Shown here piece by piece: positions 1-7,419 of a DNA stretch of 9,801 nucleotides (position 1 is the first letter of the stretch; each line of letters starts with the position of its first letter). Where the stretch lies: contig QHTP01000094.1 in NCBI GenBank assembly GCA_003220855.1, positions 1-9,801 of the forward strand, read 5' to 3'. The notes under the pieces were generated by a model, which was given only the letters and a program-made list of their open reading frames with translations, had not been told where the DNA came from and made no database searches. The translations under genes and the position numbers were made by a program. This stretch comes from Gemmatimonadota bacterium. GTDB lineage: Bacteria > Gemmatimonadota > Gemmatimonadetes > Gemmatimonadales > GWC2-71-9.

Positions 1-714
1 GCTCACACCGTTCGTGATGTCGTAGATGATGTTGTCGTCCTTGCCGCCGTCCGCCACGCCGGCCGGCACGTGGTCGAGCTGCAGATTGTAGCGCATCTTC
101 CAGGCGATGTTGTGGTCGGCGCAGGAAGCGTCGCCACTCACGCCGAGGCCGCCGACGAGGGTCCCTGCGGCGTCGTACAGCGGCAGGCCGCCGCCGAACA
201 CGTTGGTTCCGCCGATCCGCTTCCCGACCATGAAGTCCTTGCGGGTGCCGTAGTCGGCCGCGTCGCCGCCATAGGCGACCTCGTCGTTGGTCGGGTTGGC
301 TTCCTGAAGTCCGAATAGCGTTCCGCCCGGCTGGGTGGCGGCATAGAGATTGGCGGTCGAAAGGGCGAGATGCGGCAGGCTGAAGGCGTTGGCGGTGTTC
401 GCCTTCTGGGCCGCGATCACGCGACTCCCTGGCCACTGGTCGGTCGAGGTGGCACCCGTGAACACGACGGCGACGACGAGGCCGTTGCGATCCACGACGG
501 CCGCCCACATGTCGAGATTGAAGCCGCCGTTGGCTTCATCCCGGGCCTGGACCAGCGCGGCCTTGAGCGGGTCGAAGCCGGCGACGCGACTCAGGCTCAG
601 GTCGAGCGCGGGACCGCTGATGCTGTTGTCGCCGCAGGCCGCCAGTGCCGCGAGCCCGCACGCGGCAACGCCGAGCCGCGCCATTTTGGAAGTGAAGGAA
701 TGGAGACGGAGCAT
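1..714 (-). CDS. GlcG/HbpS-family (DUF336) heme-binding-type lipoprotein, partial (3' end outside window)
   Basis: The frame is open from ATG at 714 to the left edge (238 codons, no stop), so the C-terminus is missing. An ideal Shine-Dalgarno, GGAGG, lies 8 nt before the ATG. Residues 1-27 form a signal peptide with a basic N-region, an Ala/Leu/Val-rich core and lipobox L24-A25-A26-C27, so a lipid-anchored exported protein is likely. The body reads as a GlcG/HbpS domain: 'MWAAVVDRNGLVVAVV' (69-84), an Ala/Lys helix 'AAQKANTANAF' (101-111), and the family hallmark 'GGGLPLYDAAGTLVGGLGVSG' split over residues 174-194, followed by D200. Known members bind heme or small ligands; GlcG itself is about 134 residues. 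This protein is longer, with an insert around residues 125-170 and an extension past 215. The family call is firm; ligand and role are unknown. It lies codirectionally downstream of the regulator gene, about 325 bp away, with its own ribosome site. Confidence 0.88.
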   Translation of the reverse strand, partial: MLRLHSFTSKMARLGVAACGLAALAACGDNSISGPALDLSLSRVAGFDPLKAALVQARDEANGGFNLDMWAAVVDRNGLVVAVVFTGATSTDQWPGSRVIAAQKANTANAFSLPHLALSTANLYAATQPGGTLFGLQEANPTNDEVAYGGDAADYGTRKDFMVGKRIGGTNVFGGGLPLYDAAGTLVGGLGVSGDASCADHNIAWKMRYNLQLDHVPAGVADGGKDDNIIYDITNGVS

Positions 715-1039
715 GACGGGATCCTCCGGGTTGTAGGTGACGCACGGACCGGGTGTGGACGGTCTTCAGGATCGGAGTGGCGTCGGAGTGGAGGCGTCAG
801 GGCGAAGGTGAGGAGGCCGTTCTCGGGCCGGCCGAAGAAACTACGTCCGTGACGGCCGGGTTGCGAGCCGCCCTCCGCTGCATATTCGACCCTACCTCAG
901 ATGCTATGAACCCCGAGGCGCGATGCGGCGCACCCACCCACCATGATCATGAGGGGAATAGAACGCATGGCTCTGGTTGATTCCCTTGTGGATGCGTATT
1001 TCAGGAATGACAAAGCCGGTCCGAGCCAAATCCTATCCA
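715..1039. other. Intergenic region between regulator 3' end and DUF336 lipoprotein 5' end
   Basis: No protein-coding gene is supported in these 325 bases. Going leftwards (the direction of both flanking genes) it holds a 10-bp perfect palindrome CATGATCATG at 942-951, then a 7-bp inverted repeat CCGGCCG (828-834) / CGGCCGG (853-859) with an 18-nt loop, then AGGTGACG at 735-742 next to the ribosome site of the lipoprotein gene. The inverted repeat has no T-tract on either side, so it is not a convincing terminator. I could not settle on a -35/-10 pair. A promoter for the minus-strand lipoprotein gene is expected here because of the size of the gap. Confidence 0.5.
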
Positions 1040-4000
1040 TTACGGCGGCCGCCGTCCCAGCCGCTCCAACGCCGCCCGCGCCTCCGTCACGTAGCGACCG
1101 AGCTCCGGGTCGGCGTTCCGCCACGCCGCGAGCACAAATTCATAAGCCCGAATCGCCCCGGCCCGATCGCCCAAGCGCTCGGCGACGTGGCCGCGCTCCA
1201 GCGTTCCGAGAATCGCGCCGGCGCCGAGCGGCAGGCTGACCTGCTGATCGAACAGCCGGGCCGCGTCCCGATCGCGCTGCGTGGCCGCGAGCAGGTGGAA
1301 CTGGACCCGGCGCAGCGGGCCGAGACCGAGGGACAGCGAGCCGTAAGGGCTCGCGCACAGCGAGTCCGGGAACGCCAGGAGCCGACGCACCGCCTCGGCC
1401 GTGTCACGCCGGGCCAGCGCGAGGGCGGCCCGGGCCAGGCTGGCATCACCGCGCGCAGCGGCGAGCCGCACCGGGTTCCGAACCGACCGCGCGACCGAGT
1501 CTCCCCGATGCATCAGCGCGAGTAACGGCACGGTATCGCGCCGCTCCACCCACCAGTCCGCCGCGAGGAACGAGCGATAGCAGTGGTTCACCCACGGCGG
1601 GTCGGCCACGACCTGCCGCTCGTTCCGAGTGTGAAGCCAATTCTCCAGCGCGGCGGCGGCCGACTCCGCCGGGACGGCACCCAGCAGCGCCAGCTCCTCG
1701 AACGGGACGCTCACGCGGGAGGGAACCATCGCGCGGGCCTCACGCACGTGGCCGCGGTACAAGAGCGCCGTCGCCAATAAATAGCCGGTCCACGCGGTGT
1801 CGGCGGAAACCCCAACGCCCCGGCGGCCGCCCGCGAGGAGACGCAACAGCCGCACGCCGGCCTCGGCGGAATCCGGCCAGCGCTGGACGGATCGCCAGGC
1901 GTCAAACAGCACGTTCGCCGGAGCCGTAGCGAGGAGCGATTGGACCGTCGGCGACCGCTCCCGGCTCAGCAGCCGGGCCACCAGCCGGAGCCCCGCCCCC
2001 TCGGGGACAGCGGACGTCAGGCGGAGATACCCGTTGACGTAGCGCCGTGCCGCAGCCGTGTCGTTCCGGTCGAGGGCGAGCTGCACGGGGTGGAAGTAGG
2101 CAGGAGCGAACGCCGTGTCGAGAGCCAGGGCCCGATTGAACGCGTCGATCGTTTGCTGCGCCGTGCTTCCCACCACGTATCCGAGGTGAAACCGGGCTTC
2201 GCCCAGCGCATACCAAACTTCCGGATCGTCGGGATAGCGGCGGCTCGCCTCTTCCAGCGTTGCGAACTTGCGCAGCCGATGTGCCCAGTACCTGACGTCG
2301 AGGGAATCGTCGGATGCGGCCTCGAGCGAGTCGGCAGTTATCAAGAAGCTGTCCCGCGGCGCCAGCCCGTGATTGAAGCGGCCGGCCCTGAGCGCCAGCG
2401 GGCCTCCGCCCTCTCCCCTCCAGCCCTGCGCCAACCCGATGCGGCGGAGCGCGAGGGCGAAGCTCGAGTCACGCTGCACCGCGACCTTATATGCCGTGAT
2501 CGCCGAGTCGAGTGAGAAGCGACGCAGCAGCTGCTCTCCGCGCAGGAACTCTTTCAGCGCGGGCAAAGACTTGGTGCCGAGCGAGGCCGACCCCACGCGC
2601 ACCGCGGGTCCGAGTCGACCGAGGTCGCGCAGCACGTCTCTCGTCAGCGAGTCCGCCAACCGGTCGATCCGATCGCCCACGTCGGTACGCTCCGGCTCCG
2701 CCAGGGCCCTGCCGGTCGCCACGTCGATGACGGTCGGCCGCAGCCGCACGGAATCCGACCCCTCCCCTACCATCTGTCCGAACACCACCCAACGGGCGCC
2801 GCTCCTCCGGCCCAGCTCGGTCGCGGACCCTGGATCCGCCGGACCTTTCCAGCCGCGCAGCACGACGGTGGGAGACACCGTCCGCATGGGCCCCGCGCCG
2901 TCAAGGTTCCGCGACAAGTAATCGACGAGCCCCTCGTGCCAGAGCGCGAACTTCGGGTCGAGGATGTCGAACGGAGCCACCGCCACGAGATCGGGATCCA
3001 GTGCGAGGGTTCGCCTCGTGTGCTGGATGAACAGCGCGGCCGCCATGAGCGCGCCGACACTGCCGAAAGCGACGCCGACGGCGTGCCGCTTGGCCCAGCG
3101 TCCCGCCTGGAGCGCGACCGATTCTGCGCGGGCTTGGTGATAACGCACGGCCGCACGGCTCGCGGCGTCTCTTGCACCGCGCTGCTTTAGCGCCCGGACG
3201 GCGGCCCGGTGCAGGGCGCGACGCCGGGCGACGGGAAGCAGGTTGTAGGTCGCGTGACGCGCGAGCTCGTGTGAGAACTCGTAACGCCCGGGCGCCTGGA
3301 GCGTGATGCGCAAGAAGCGCCGTGCGACGACTTCATCCAACGCCGGGTCCAAGTCGGCGGGAGCGAGCGCGGCGACCTCCTGCAAGACGCTCGGCTCCGC
3401 CGGGGCTCCCAGCACCGCCGCGGCGTCGACGATACGGCGCGCGGGGGCACTCAACTGGGCGAGCCGGCGGCTCAATGCCTCTTGCACGCTGGCGGGCATT
3501 GGCAGCGCCCGTCCCTCGAGCGTCGGAGCAAGCCGCCACGCACCGCTCGGGTCGAGTGTGAGGCGCCCTTCGTCCAGCAGTGCGGCTGTCAGCTCGATCA
3601 CATAGAGGGGATTGCCCCCGCTCTCGGCGTGGAGTCGCATTGCCAGGTCGTGCCGTTCTGACGGGAGCAGCTCCAGCATCGAAGCCAGCAGCCGTTCGAT
3701 CTCGGGAGCCTGCAGCGCATGCAGACGGACCCGCTCCACCCCGTGCGCACCGTGCAGCTGCGCCAGCGAGGCCACGGCGGCGGACCGGTCGCTGCGGGCG
3801 GTCACCAAGACGAGCACGCGCGCCTGCCGCAGGCGCGTAGCGAGCCCGACAAGCCACGCCAGCGTGGCGGCGTCCACCCACGGCGCATCGTCGATGAACA
3901 CGACGACGGGCATTTCCCCGGCCACCGCGGTCAGCGCCTGCTCAATGGCTTCGTCCACACGCCAAGTGGCCGCATCCGCTCGCCCGGGGAACCGCTCCCG

Positions 4001-5071
4001 GATCGCGGGGACGAGCTGGCCGAGGGCTGCGAGCGCTCCGGGGGGAGCGGTCGCGAGCCCGGGAGCCTCGGTCAGACCTGCGAGGAGCTCTCGGGCCGTC
4101 GACCACGAGACTCCCTGATCCGCGTCCCGCGCCCGCGCTCGCAGCACCCACGCCCGGCCCGCGGGCTCCGTTGCCACCCGCAGGAACTCCTCGCACAGGC
4201 GCGTCTTTCCGATTCCCTCGTCGCCCTCCACAACGACGATTCTGGCCTCCCCGGACTGGACTGCACGCCAAGCCGTTGTCAGCTGATTGAAGGATTCGGT
4301 CCGACCCACGAGATCGGGCGTGAACAACGCGGTCGAGCCCGGACTGGGCCGGGCGCGTCGGTAGGCGCGGATTCGCTCGCGGATCTCACGCTCGAGTTGA
4401 AGGAAAGCCGGCGATGGCTGTTCCGCGCCATCGCGCTTCAGCTTCGCGATGAACCCGGCGTGCCGCGCGGCCGCCTCGTCGTGGCGGCCCGCCAGGCCCA
4501 ACGTTTCCACGAGGCGATGATGAGCGCGCTCGTCCAAGGGGGCGGCCTCGATCCACCGCTCGGCGAAGCGCACCGCTTCCGGCCAATCGCCGGCGTGCTG
4601 CGCCTGGACCACCAACCGGTCGCAGGCGGAGACCAAGCGCCTGCGGAGCCGCTCCCGCTCTCCTTCCACCCAGTCGCGGAAGTTCTCTCCGCCAATGTCG
4701 TCCGCGCTGAAGAGAAACTCGCCGTGCCAGCGCGCCACGGCTTCGCGTTCGCGGCCCGCGGCCAGATCGGCCTCGAACGCCGCGACGTCCAGCTCCACCG
4801 CGCCGGCAGCCAGGCTCACACTGTCCGCGCGTACGTCCAGGGAACCGGCCAGGGCCCGCTTGAGACGCAGCAGCACCTGACGGAGCGAGTGCCGCGCCGT
4901 CGCTTCCGGCCGCTCACCCCACAGCAGGGCGGCCAGCTCGGCGCGAGCCAGCGAGCCCGAGCCGCGTCGGGCGATGTAGGCGAGGAGCGCGAGATCTCTG
5001 TGCCGCCCCGGGAGCAGCTCGCCAGCAGCGCCGCTCAGGCGCAGCTCGCCCAGCGTGCGCAGGACGAACAC
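1040..5071 (-). CDS. BTAD/SARP-like membrane-tethered transcriptional regulator with ATPase, TolB-like and TPR domains
   Basis: 1343 residues, stop TAA at 1042-1040. The start is GTG at 5071: the family pattern 'LRTLGELRL' begins immediately, no ATG or GTG lies upstream in frame before the stop at 5167-5165, and no good Shine-Dalgarno precedes it. Domain order: OmpR/PhoB-type winged helix (about 1-88), bacterial transcriptional activation domain BTAD (about 92-235), AAA/NB-ARC-like ATPase (about 253-500) with Walker A GDEGIGKT (283-290) and Walker B 'VVVFIDD' (389-395), helical region (about 520-650), one hydrophobic segment (about 664-682), TolB/FlgO-like domain beginning 'LVAVAPFDILDP' (about 695-815), and a TPR-rich tail (about 835-1340). 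Architecture to about 650 resembles AfsR-type SARPs; the membrane span makes it CadC/ToxR-like, with DNA binding inside and the TPRs probably outside. It is transcribed divergently from the operon at 5198-9556, which is its most likely target. Effector unknown. Confidence 0.9.
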   Translation of the reverse strand: MFVLRTLGELRLSGAAGELLPGRHRDLALLAYIARRGSGSLARAELAALLWGERPEATARHSLRQVLLRLKRALAGSLDVRADSVSLAAGAVELDVAAFEADLAAGREREAVARWHGEFLFSADDIGGENFRDWVEGERERLRRRLVSACDRLVVQAQHAGDWPEAVRFAERWIEAAPLDERAHHRLVETLGLAGRHDEAAARHAGFIAKLKRDGAEQPSPAFLQLEREIRERIRAYRRARPSPGSTALFTPDLVGRTESFNQLTTAWRAVQSGEARIVVVEGDEGIGKTRLCEEFLRVATEPAGRAWVLRARARDADQGVSWSTARELLAGLTEAPGLATAPPGALAALGQLVPAIRERFPGRADAATWRVDEAIEQALTAVAGEMPVVVFIDDAPWVDAATLAWLVGLATRLRQARVLVLVTARSDRSAAVASLAQLHGAHGVERVRLHALQAPEIERLLASMLELLPSERHDLAMRLHAESGGNPLYVIELTAALLDEGRLTLDPSGAWRLAPTLEGRALPMPASVQEALSRRLAQLSAPARRIVDAAAVLGAPAEPSVLQEVAALAPADLDPALDEVVARRFLRITLQAPGRYEFSHELARHATYNLLPVARRRALHRAAVRALKQRGARDAASRAAVRYHQARAESVALQAGRWAKRHAVGVAFGSVGALMAAALFIQHTRRTLALDPDLVAVAPFDILDPKFALWHEGLVDYLSRNLDGAGPMRTVSPTVVLRGWKGPADPGSATELGRRSGARWVVFGQMVGEGSDSVRLRPTVIDVATGRALAEPERTDVGDRIDRLADSLTRDVLRDLGRLGPAVRVGSASLGTKSLPALKEFLRGEQLLRRFSLDSAITAYKVAVQRDSSFALALRRIGLAQGWRGEGGGPLALRAGRFNHGLAPRDSFLITADSLEAASDDSLDVRYWAHRLRKFATLEEASRRYPDDPEVWYALGEARFHLGYVVGSTAQQTIDAFNRALALDTAFAPAYFHPVQLALDRNDTAAARRYVNGYLRLTSAVPEGAGLRLVARLLSRERSPTVQSLLATAPANVLFDAWRSVQRWPDSAEAGVRLLRLLAGGRRGVGVSADTAWTGYLLATALLYRGHVREARAMVPSRVSVPFEELALLGAVPAESAAAALENWLHTRNERQVVADPPWVNHCYRSFLAADWWVERRDTVPLLALMHRGDSVARSVRNPVRLAAARGDASLARAALALARRDTAEAVRRLLAFPDSLCASPYGSLSLGLGPLRRVQFHLLAATQRDRDAARLFDQQVSLPLGAGAILGTLERGHVAERLGDRAGAIRAYEFVLAAWRNADPELGRYVTEARAALERLGRRPP

Positions 5072-5101
5072 GGCTACGCCGGGCGGCAGCGCGGCTCGCG
5101 G

Positions 5102-5133
5102 GAGGTGACGGCGAGGTGACGCGTCTGATGACG
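5102..5133. promoter_or_regulatory. Direct repeats at 11-bp spacing: candidate SARP-type operator
   Basis: GAGGTGACG occurs at 5102-5110 and again, identically, at 5113-5121: exactly 11 bp apart, so both copies face the same side of the helix. A degenerate third copy CTGATGACG (5125-5133, 6 of 9 matching) keeps the TGACG core. SARP-family activators are known to bind heptamer direct repeats with 11-bp periodicity. The site lies 31-50 bp before the GTG of the SARP-like regulator and 65-96 bp before the first gene of the divergent operon. Seen: the repeats and spacing. Inferred: that this regulator binds them and controls both directions. No clear -10 element was identified on either side. Confidence 0.45.
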
Positions 5134-5197
5134 GCCGGATGCGCCGCGGCGGGTAGCGTGCGGGTCAGATGCCTGAAGCCCCCGACCAAGGAGCGAC

Positions 5198-5440
5198 ATG
5201 TCCGAGCAGCCTCCGCTGACCGACGATCGCACAGTGACCGACGTTTCGTACTTCATGATCCGTGTGGAGCGCTCGGTTGGCAAGCACCGCCTGATCCTTG
5301 GCGGAACGATCGAACGCCTGGGCACGGGCGAAAGGGAACGGTTTGAGGACGGGAACGACCTGCTGCGCCTCGTCGCCACGTGGCGGGCGGAAGCGAATCG
5401 TCCCGCAACCCTGACGGAGCATCAAGATGACCAAGCGTGA
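5198..5440 (+). CDS. Small conserved-looking hypothetical protein (80 residues)
   Basis: ATG at 5198 follows a strong AAGGAG Shine-Dalgarno (5188-5193, 4 nt spacing); the TGA stop at 5438-5440 overlaps the next gene's start by 14 bp. No signal peptide or membrane segment; soluble and charged. The pattern 'YFMIRVERS' (18-26), then 'LGGTIERLGTGERERFED' (34-51), then 'LLRLVATW' (55-62), resembles short bacterial proteins of unknown function with F-x-[IV]-R, G-x-[IV]-E-[HR]-[LV]-x-[ST]-G-E and a final LL-x-[FL] helix, often found beside regulators. That resemblance is from memory and no function is known to me. As first gene of the operon and directly opposite the BTAD regulator, it may be an accessory or regulatory protein (inference). 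Real coding status is supported by the ribosome site and overlap. Confidence 0.75.
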   Translation: MSEQPPLTDDRTVTDVSYFMIRVERSVGKHRLILGGTIERLGTGERERFEDGNDLLRLVATWRAEANRPATLTEHQDDQA

Positions 5441-7130
5441 GCGCGCCTTGAGAATCGCCGCCATGTCGGCGCTGGTGTTCGGACTTTCCTGTCGTGATCG
5501 AGCACCCAGTATCACGTCGCCCCGCAGTCCGACTCGCGGGCCGACATTCGAATTCGTCGATGGGGCGCACGGCGGCAACGTGCACTTCTATTTCCTGCCC
5601 CCGCTCGTGAGCAGTCCCACCGTCACCGGGACGTTCGATCCGAACCAGGCGCCGGTGGTCGTGGTGTGTCAGCTTGCGAGCACGGATTGCAGCTCCATCA
5701 AGGCGCAGTTCTCCATGACGACCGGCACCGGCGCCCAAGTCGTGCGGGTCGCTCCGACCGATCAGCTGTACCTCGTGAACTGGGATACCGGCCAATGCAC
5801 GACGGGCCCCTGTACCCTGACTCCCGGCGCCGTCTACCGCATTCGTGTGCTCGTCGCGGGCACGGAGCTCGGGCATGCGGACGTGCAGGTCGTCGCCAGC
5901 CAGCAGGAAGCACGCAACGTGAACACCGGGGAGCTCTTCCCGCTGGTGGACGGCCGGACGGTCCCGGTCAAGTTCCGCATCGAGGTGGGAGCGGTGTTCG
6001 CTGCGCTGCCGCCCGCTACCGACGTGAGCGCGCTCGTGGGCGGGACGGCGTACGAGCTCGGGCCGTCGGGAACGACCTTCGCCGCACCGATCACGGTCGC
6101 GGTTCAATACGCCCCGGCCGGCATCCCCGCGAGGATGGCGGAGCGCCGGTTGCGGTTGTTCACGCTGGTCGGCGGTGCGTGGCAGCTCGTGCCCGGAAGC
6201 GTGGTCGACCCCGTCACCCATACCGTCAGCGGCACCACGAGCCACTTCAGTACCTACGGCGTGCTCGCGTCTGCGTCGGTCAGCGCGGGCTCGTTTGCCA
6301 GCTGTGGCACCGGGACGAGCGCGAGGACGGTGTGCTGGGGGGACAATATCAGGGGTGAGGTAGGCGCCAATTCGACGACGGGGCCCGACCAGTGCAGCTC
6401 CTTCCCCTGCAGTCTGACGCCGACGCTCGTCGTGAACGCGGACACCTTTGTGGTGCTGAGCGTCGGTGGCGGTCATGCCTGCGGCGTCACCCCACCCCCG
6501 GTGAGCGCGGCGCAGTGTTGGGGGGCCAGCTACTTCGGCCAGCTCGGCAATGGTCCCTCGGGTGGGGCGCAGTTGTGTGGGGTCGCCGGAGTGACGGACC
6601 TCCTGCCGTGCAGCACGACAGCGGTGACCGTCTCCGGCGGACTCAGCTTCGCGTCCGTGAGCACGGGAGCCAATCACACGTGCGGCGTTACGGCTGCGGG
6701 CGCGGCGTACTGCTGGGGAAGCAATGCAGCCGGTCAGCTCGGCGACAATGCGCCGGGCGGGCCACAGCAGTGTGGGCCAGCCGCGGGAACGTTCCCTTGC
6801 AGCATGACGCCCGTGCCGGTAGCCGGTGGATTGAGCTTCGCGAGCGTGACCGCCGGCGCGTCCTACACCTGCGGCCTGACCACCGCGAATGTCGCCTATT
6901 GCTGGGGCGAGAACTTCGGGGGTCAGTCCGGTAGCCGGTGGATTGAGCTTCGCGAGCGTGACCGCCGGCGCGTCCTACACCTGCGGCCTGACCACCGCGA
7001 ATGTCGCCTATTGCTGGGGCGAGAACTTCGGGGGTCAGTTGGGCGACGGGACGATGACGTTCGCATCAAGCCCGGTCGCTGTCCTTGGTGGACTCAGTTT
7101 CACGGCGTTGAGCGCCAGCGCCAGCGATAG
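5427..7130 (+). CDS. RCC1-repeat (BLIP-II-like propeller) lipoprotein, frameshifted and truncated as sequenced
   Basis: ATG at 5427 overlaps the upstream stop and has GGAG 7 nt before it. The N-terminus is basic, then hydrophobic, ending 'VFGLSC' (17-22); Cys22 is a plausible lipidation site although the lipobox is imperfect (Gly at -3). Residues about 47-190 form a beta-rich N-terminal module. About 200-280 resembles a ZU5-type domain ('GTTFAAPITVAVQY', 'TSHFSTYGVLA'). From about 285 come RCC1 repeats, each with a TCG...YCWG cysteine pair and G-Q-L-G-x-G. After residue 500 the frame is lost: a 112-bp tandem duplication shifts it, adding about 67 unrelated Arg-rich residues before TGA at 7130 (567 residues total). 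With one copy removed the protein would be 626 residues with six repeats ending at 7419. Function unknown; such propellers act in binding or scaffolding. Likely on the cell surface or in the periplasm. Confidence 0.85.
   Translation: MTKRERALRIAAMSALVFGLSCRDRAPSITSPRSPTRGPTFEFVDGAHGGNVHFYFLPPLVSSPTVTGTFDPNQAPVVVVCQLASTDCSSIKAQFSMTTGTGAQVVRVAPTDQLYLVNWDTGQCTTGPCTLTPGAVYRIRVLVAGTELGHADVQVVASQQEARNVNTGELFPLVDGRTVPVKFRIEVGAVFAALPPATDVSALVGGTAYELGPSGTTFAAPITVAVQYAPAGIPARMAERRLRLFTLVGGAWQLVPGSVVDPVTHTVSGTTSHFSTYGVLASASVSAGSFASCGTGTSARTVCWGDNIRGEVGANSTTGPDQCSSFPCSLTPTLVVNADTFVVLSVGGGHACGVTPPPVSAAQCWGASYFGQLGNGPSGGAQLCGVAGVTDLLPCSTTAVTVSGGLSFASVSTGANHTCGVTAAGAAYCWGSNAAGQLGDNAPGGPQQCGPAAGTFPCSMTPVPVAGGLSFASVTAGASYTCGLTTANVAYCWGENFGGQSGSRWIELRERDRRRVLHLRPDHRECRLLLGRELRGSVGRRDDDVRIKPGRCPWWTQFHGVERQRQR
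6816..7039 (+). repeat. Perfect 112-bp tandem duplication
   Basis: Bases 6816-6927 and 6928-7039 are identical over all 112 positions and directly abut. Identity ends on both sides: 6815 G versus 6927 T, and 6928 C versus 7040 T. The unit begins CCGGTAGCCGGTGG and ends GGGGGTCAGT, and covers most of one RCC1 blade (a complete blade here is about 50 codons or 150 bp). 112 equals 37 codons plus one base, so the second copy shifts the frame. Other blades in the gene differ at many synonymous positions, so the two copies are either very recent or artefactual. Confidence 0.97.
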
Positions 7131-7419
7131 CGGCCACACGTGCGGCGTGACGACGTCGGGGGCGGCGTACTGCTGGGGATTCGGCCAGTTCGGCGAGCTG
7201 GGCGCTGGTCCGACGATTACGCAAAGCCTCACGCCCGTGCAGGTATCCGGTGGGCTCTCCTTCGTTGCCGTGAGCGCGGGAGGGTTCCACACGTGCGGCA
7301 TCACCAGCGCACCCACGCTCGACACCGCGTACTGCTGGGGCGCGAATTTCCAGGGCCAGCTCGGCAACGGCACCACGACCAGCAGCTCGACGCCCGTTCA
7401 AGTCGGCACGCTGCCATGA
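6889..7419 (+). pseudogene. 3' fragment of the RCC1-repeat gene, out of frame with its 5' part
   Basis: This frame carries the rest of the RCC1 propeller: the second copy of the duplicated blade, then 'FTALSASASDSGHTCGVTT' and 'FVAVSAGGFHTCGIT' blades ending 'TPVQVGTLP' and TGA at 7417-7419. It is in the +1 frame relative to the gene start at 5427 only because of the duplication; the first in-frame ATG (6889) lies in the wrong-frame part of the first copy and has no Shine-Dalgarno, so independent translation is unlikely. Its stop overlaps the ATG of the hydrolase gene (ATGA, 7416-7419), which shows that this was the natural end of the RCC1 gene. It should be read with 5427-7130 as one disrupted gene. 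Confidence 0.8.

Noticed and set aside
942..951. 10-bp palindrome CATGATCATG as an operator
   Set aside because: It is a single short palindrome about 230 bp from the nearest start, with no second copy; chance cannot be excluded, so it is only mentioned in the intergenic entry.
3719..5119. Long plus-strand open frame (466 codons) opposite the regulator gene
   Set aside because: It is antisense to the well-supported wHTH-BTAD-ATPase coding sequence, has no recognisable domain, and is rich in Arg/Pro/Gly as expected for a GC-rich shadow frame.
5128..5346. Plus-strand frame from ATG 5128 with a GAGGTG at suitable distance
   Set aside because: It overlaps the 80-residue gene in another frame, is rich in Arg and Pro, and the GAGGTG is better explained as part of the direct repeats; the gene at 5198 has a much better ribosome site.
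5253..6677. Long minus-strand open frame (474 codons) opposite the RCC1 gene
   Set aside because: Composition is Arg/His/Gly-rich and motif-free; the plus strand carries clear RCC1 repeats and a lipoprotein signal over the same bases.
6900..7130. Programmed ribosomal frameshift as explanation for the broken RCC1 frame
   Set aside because: No slippery heptamer was seen near the junction, and the shift is fully explained by the 112-bp duplication.
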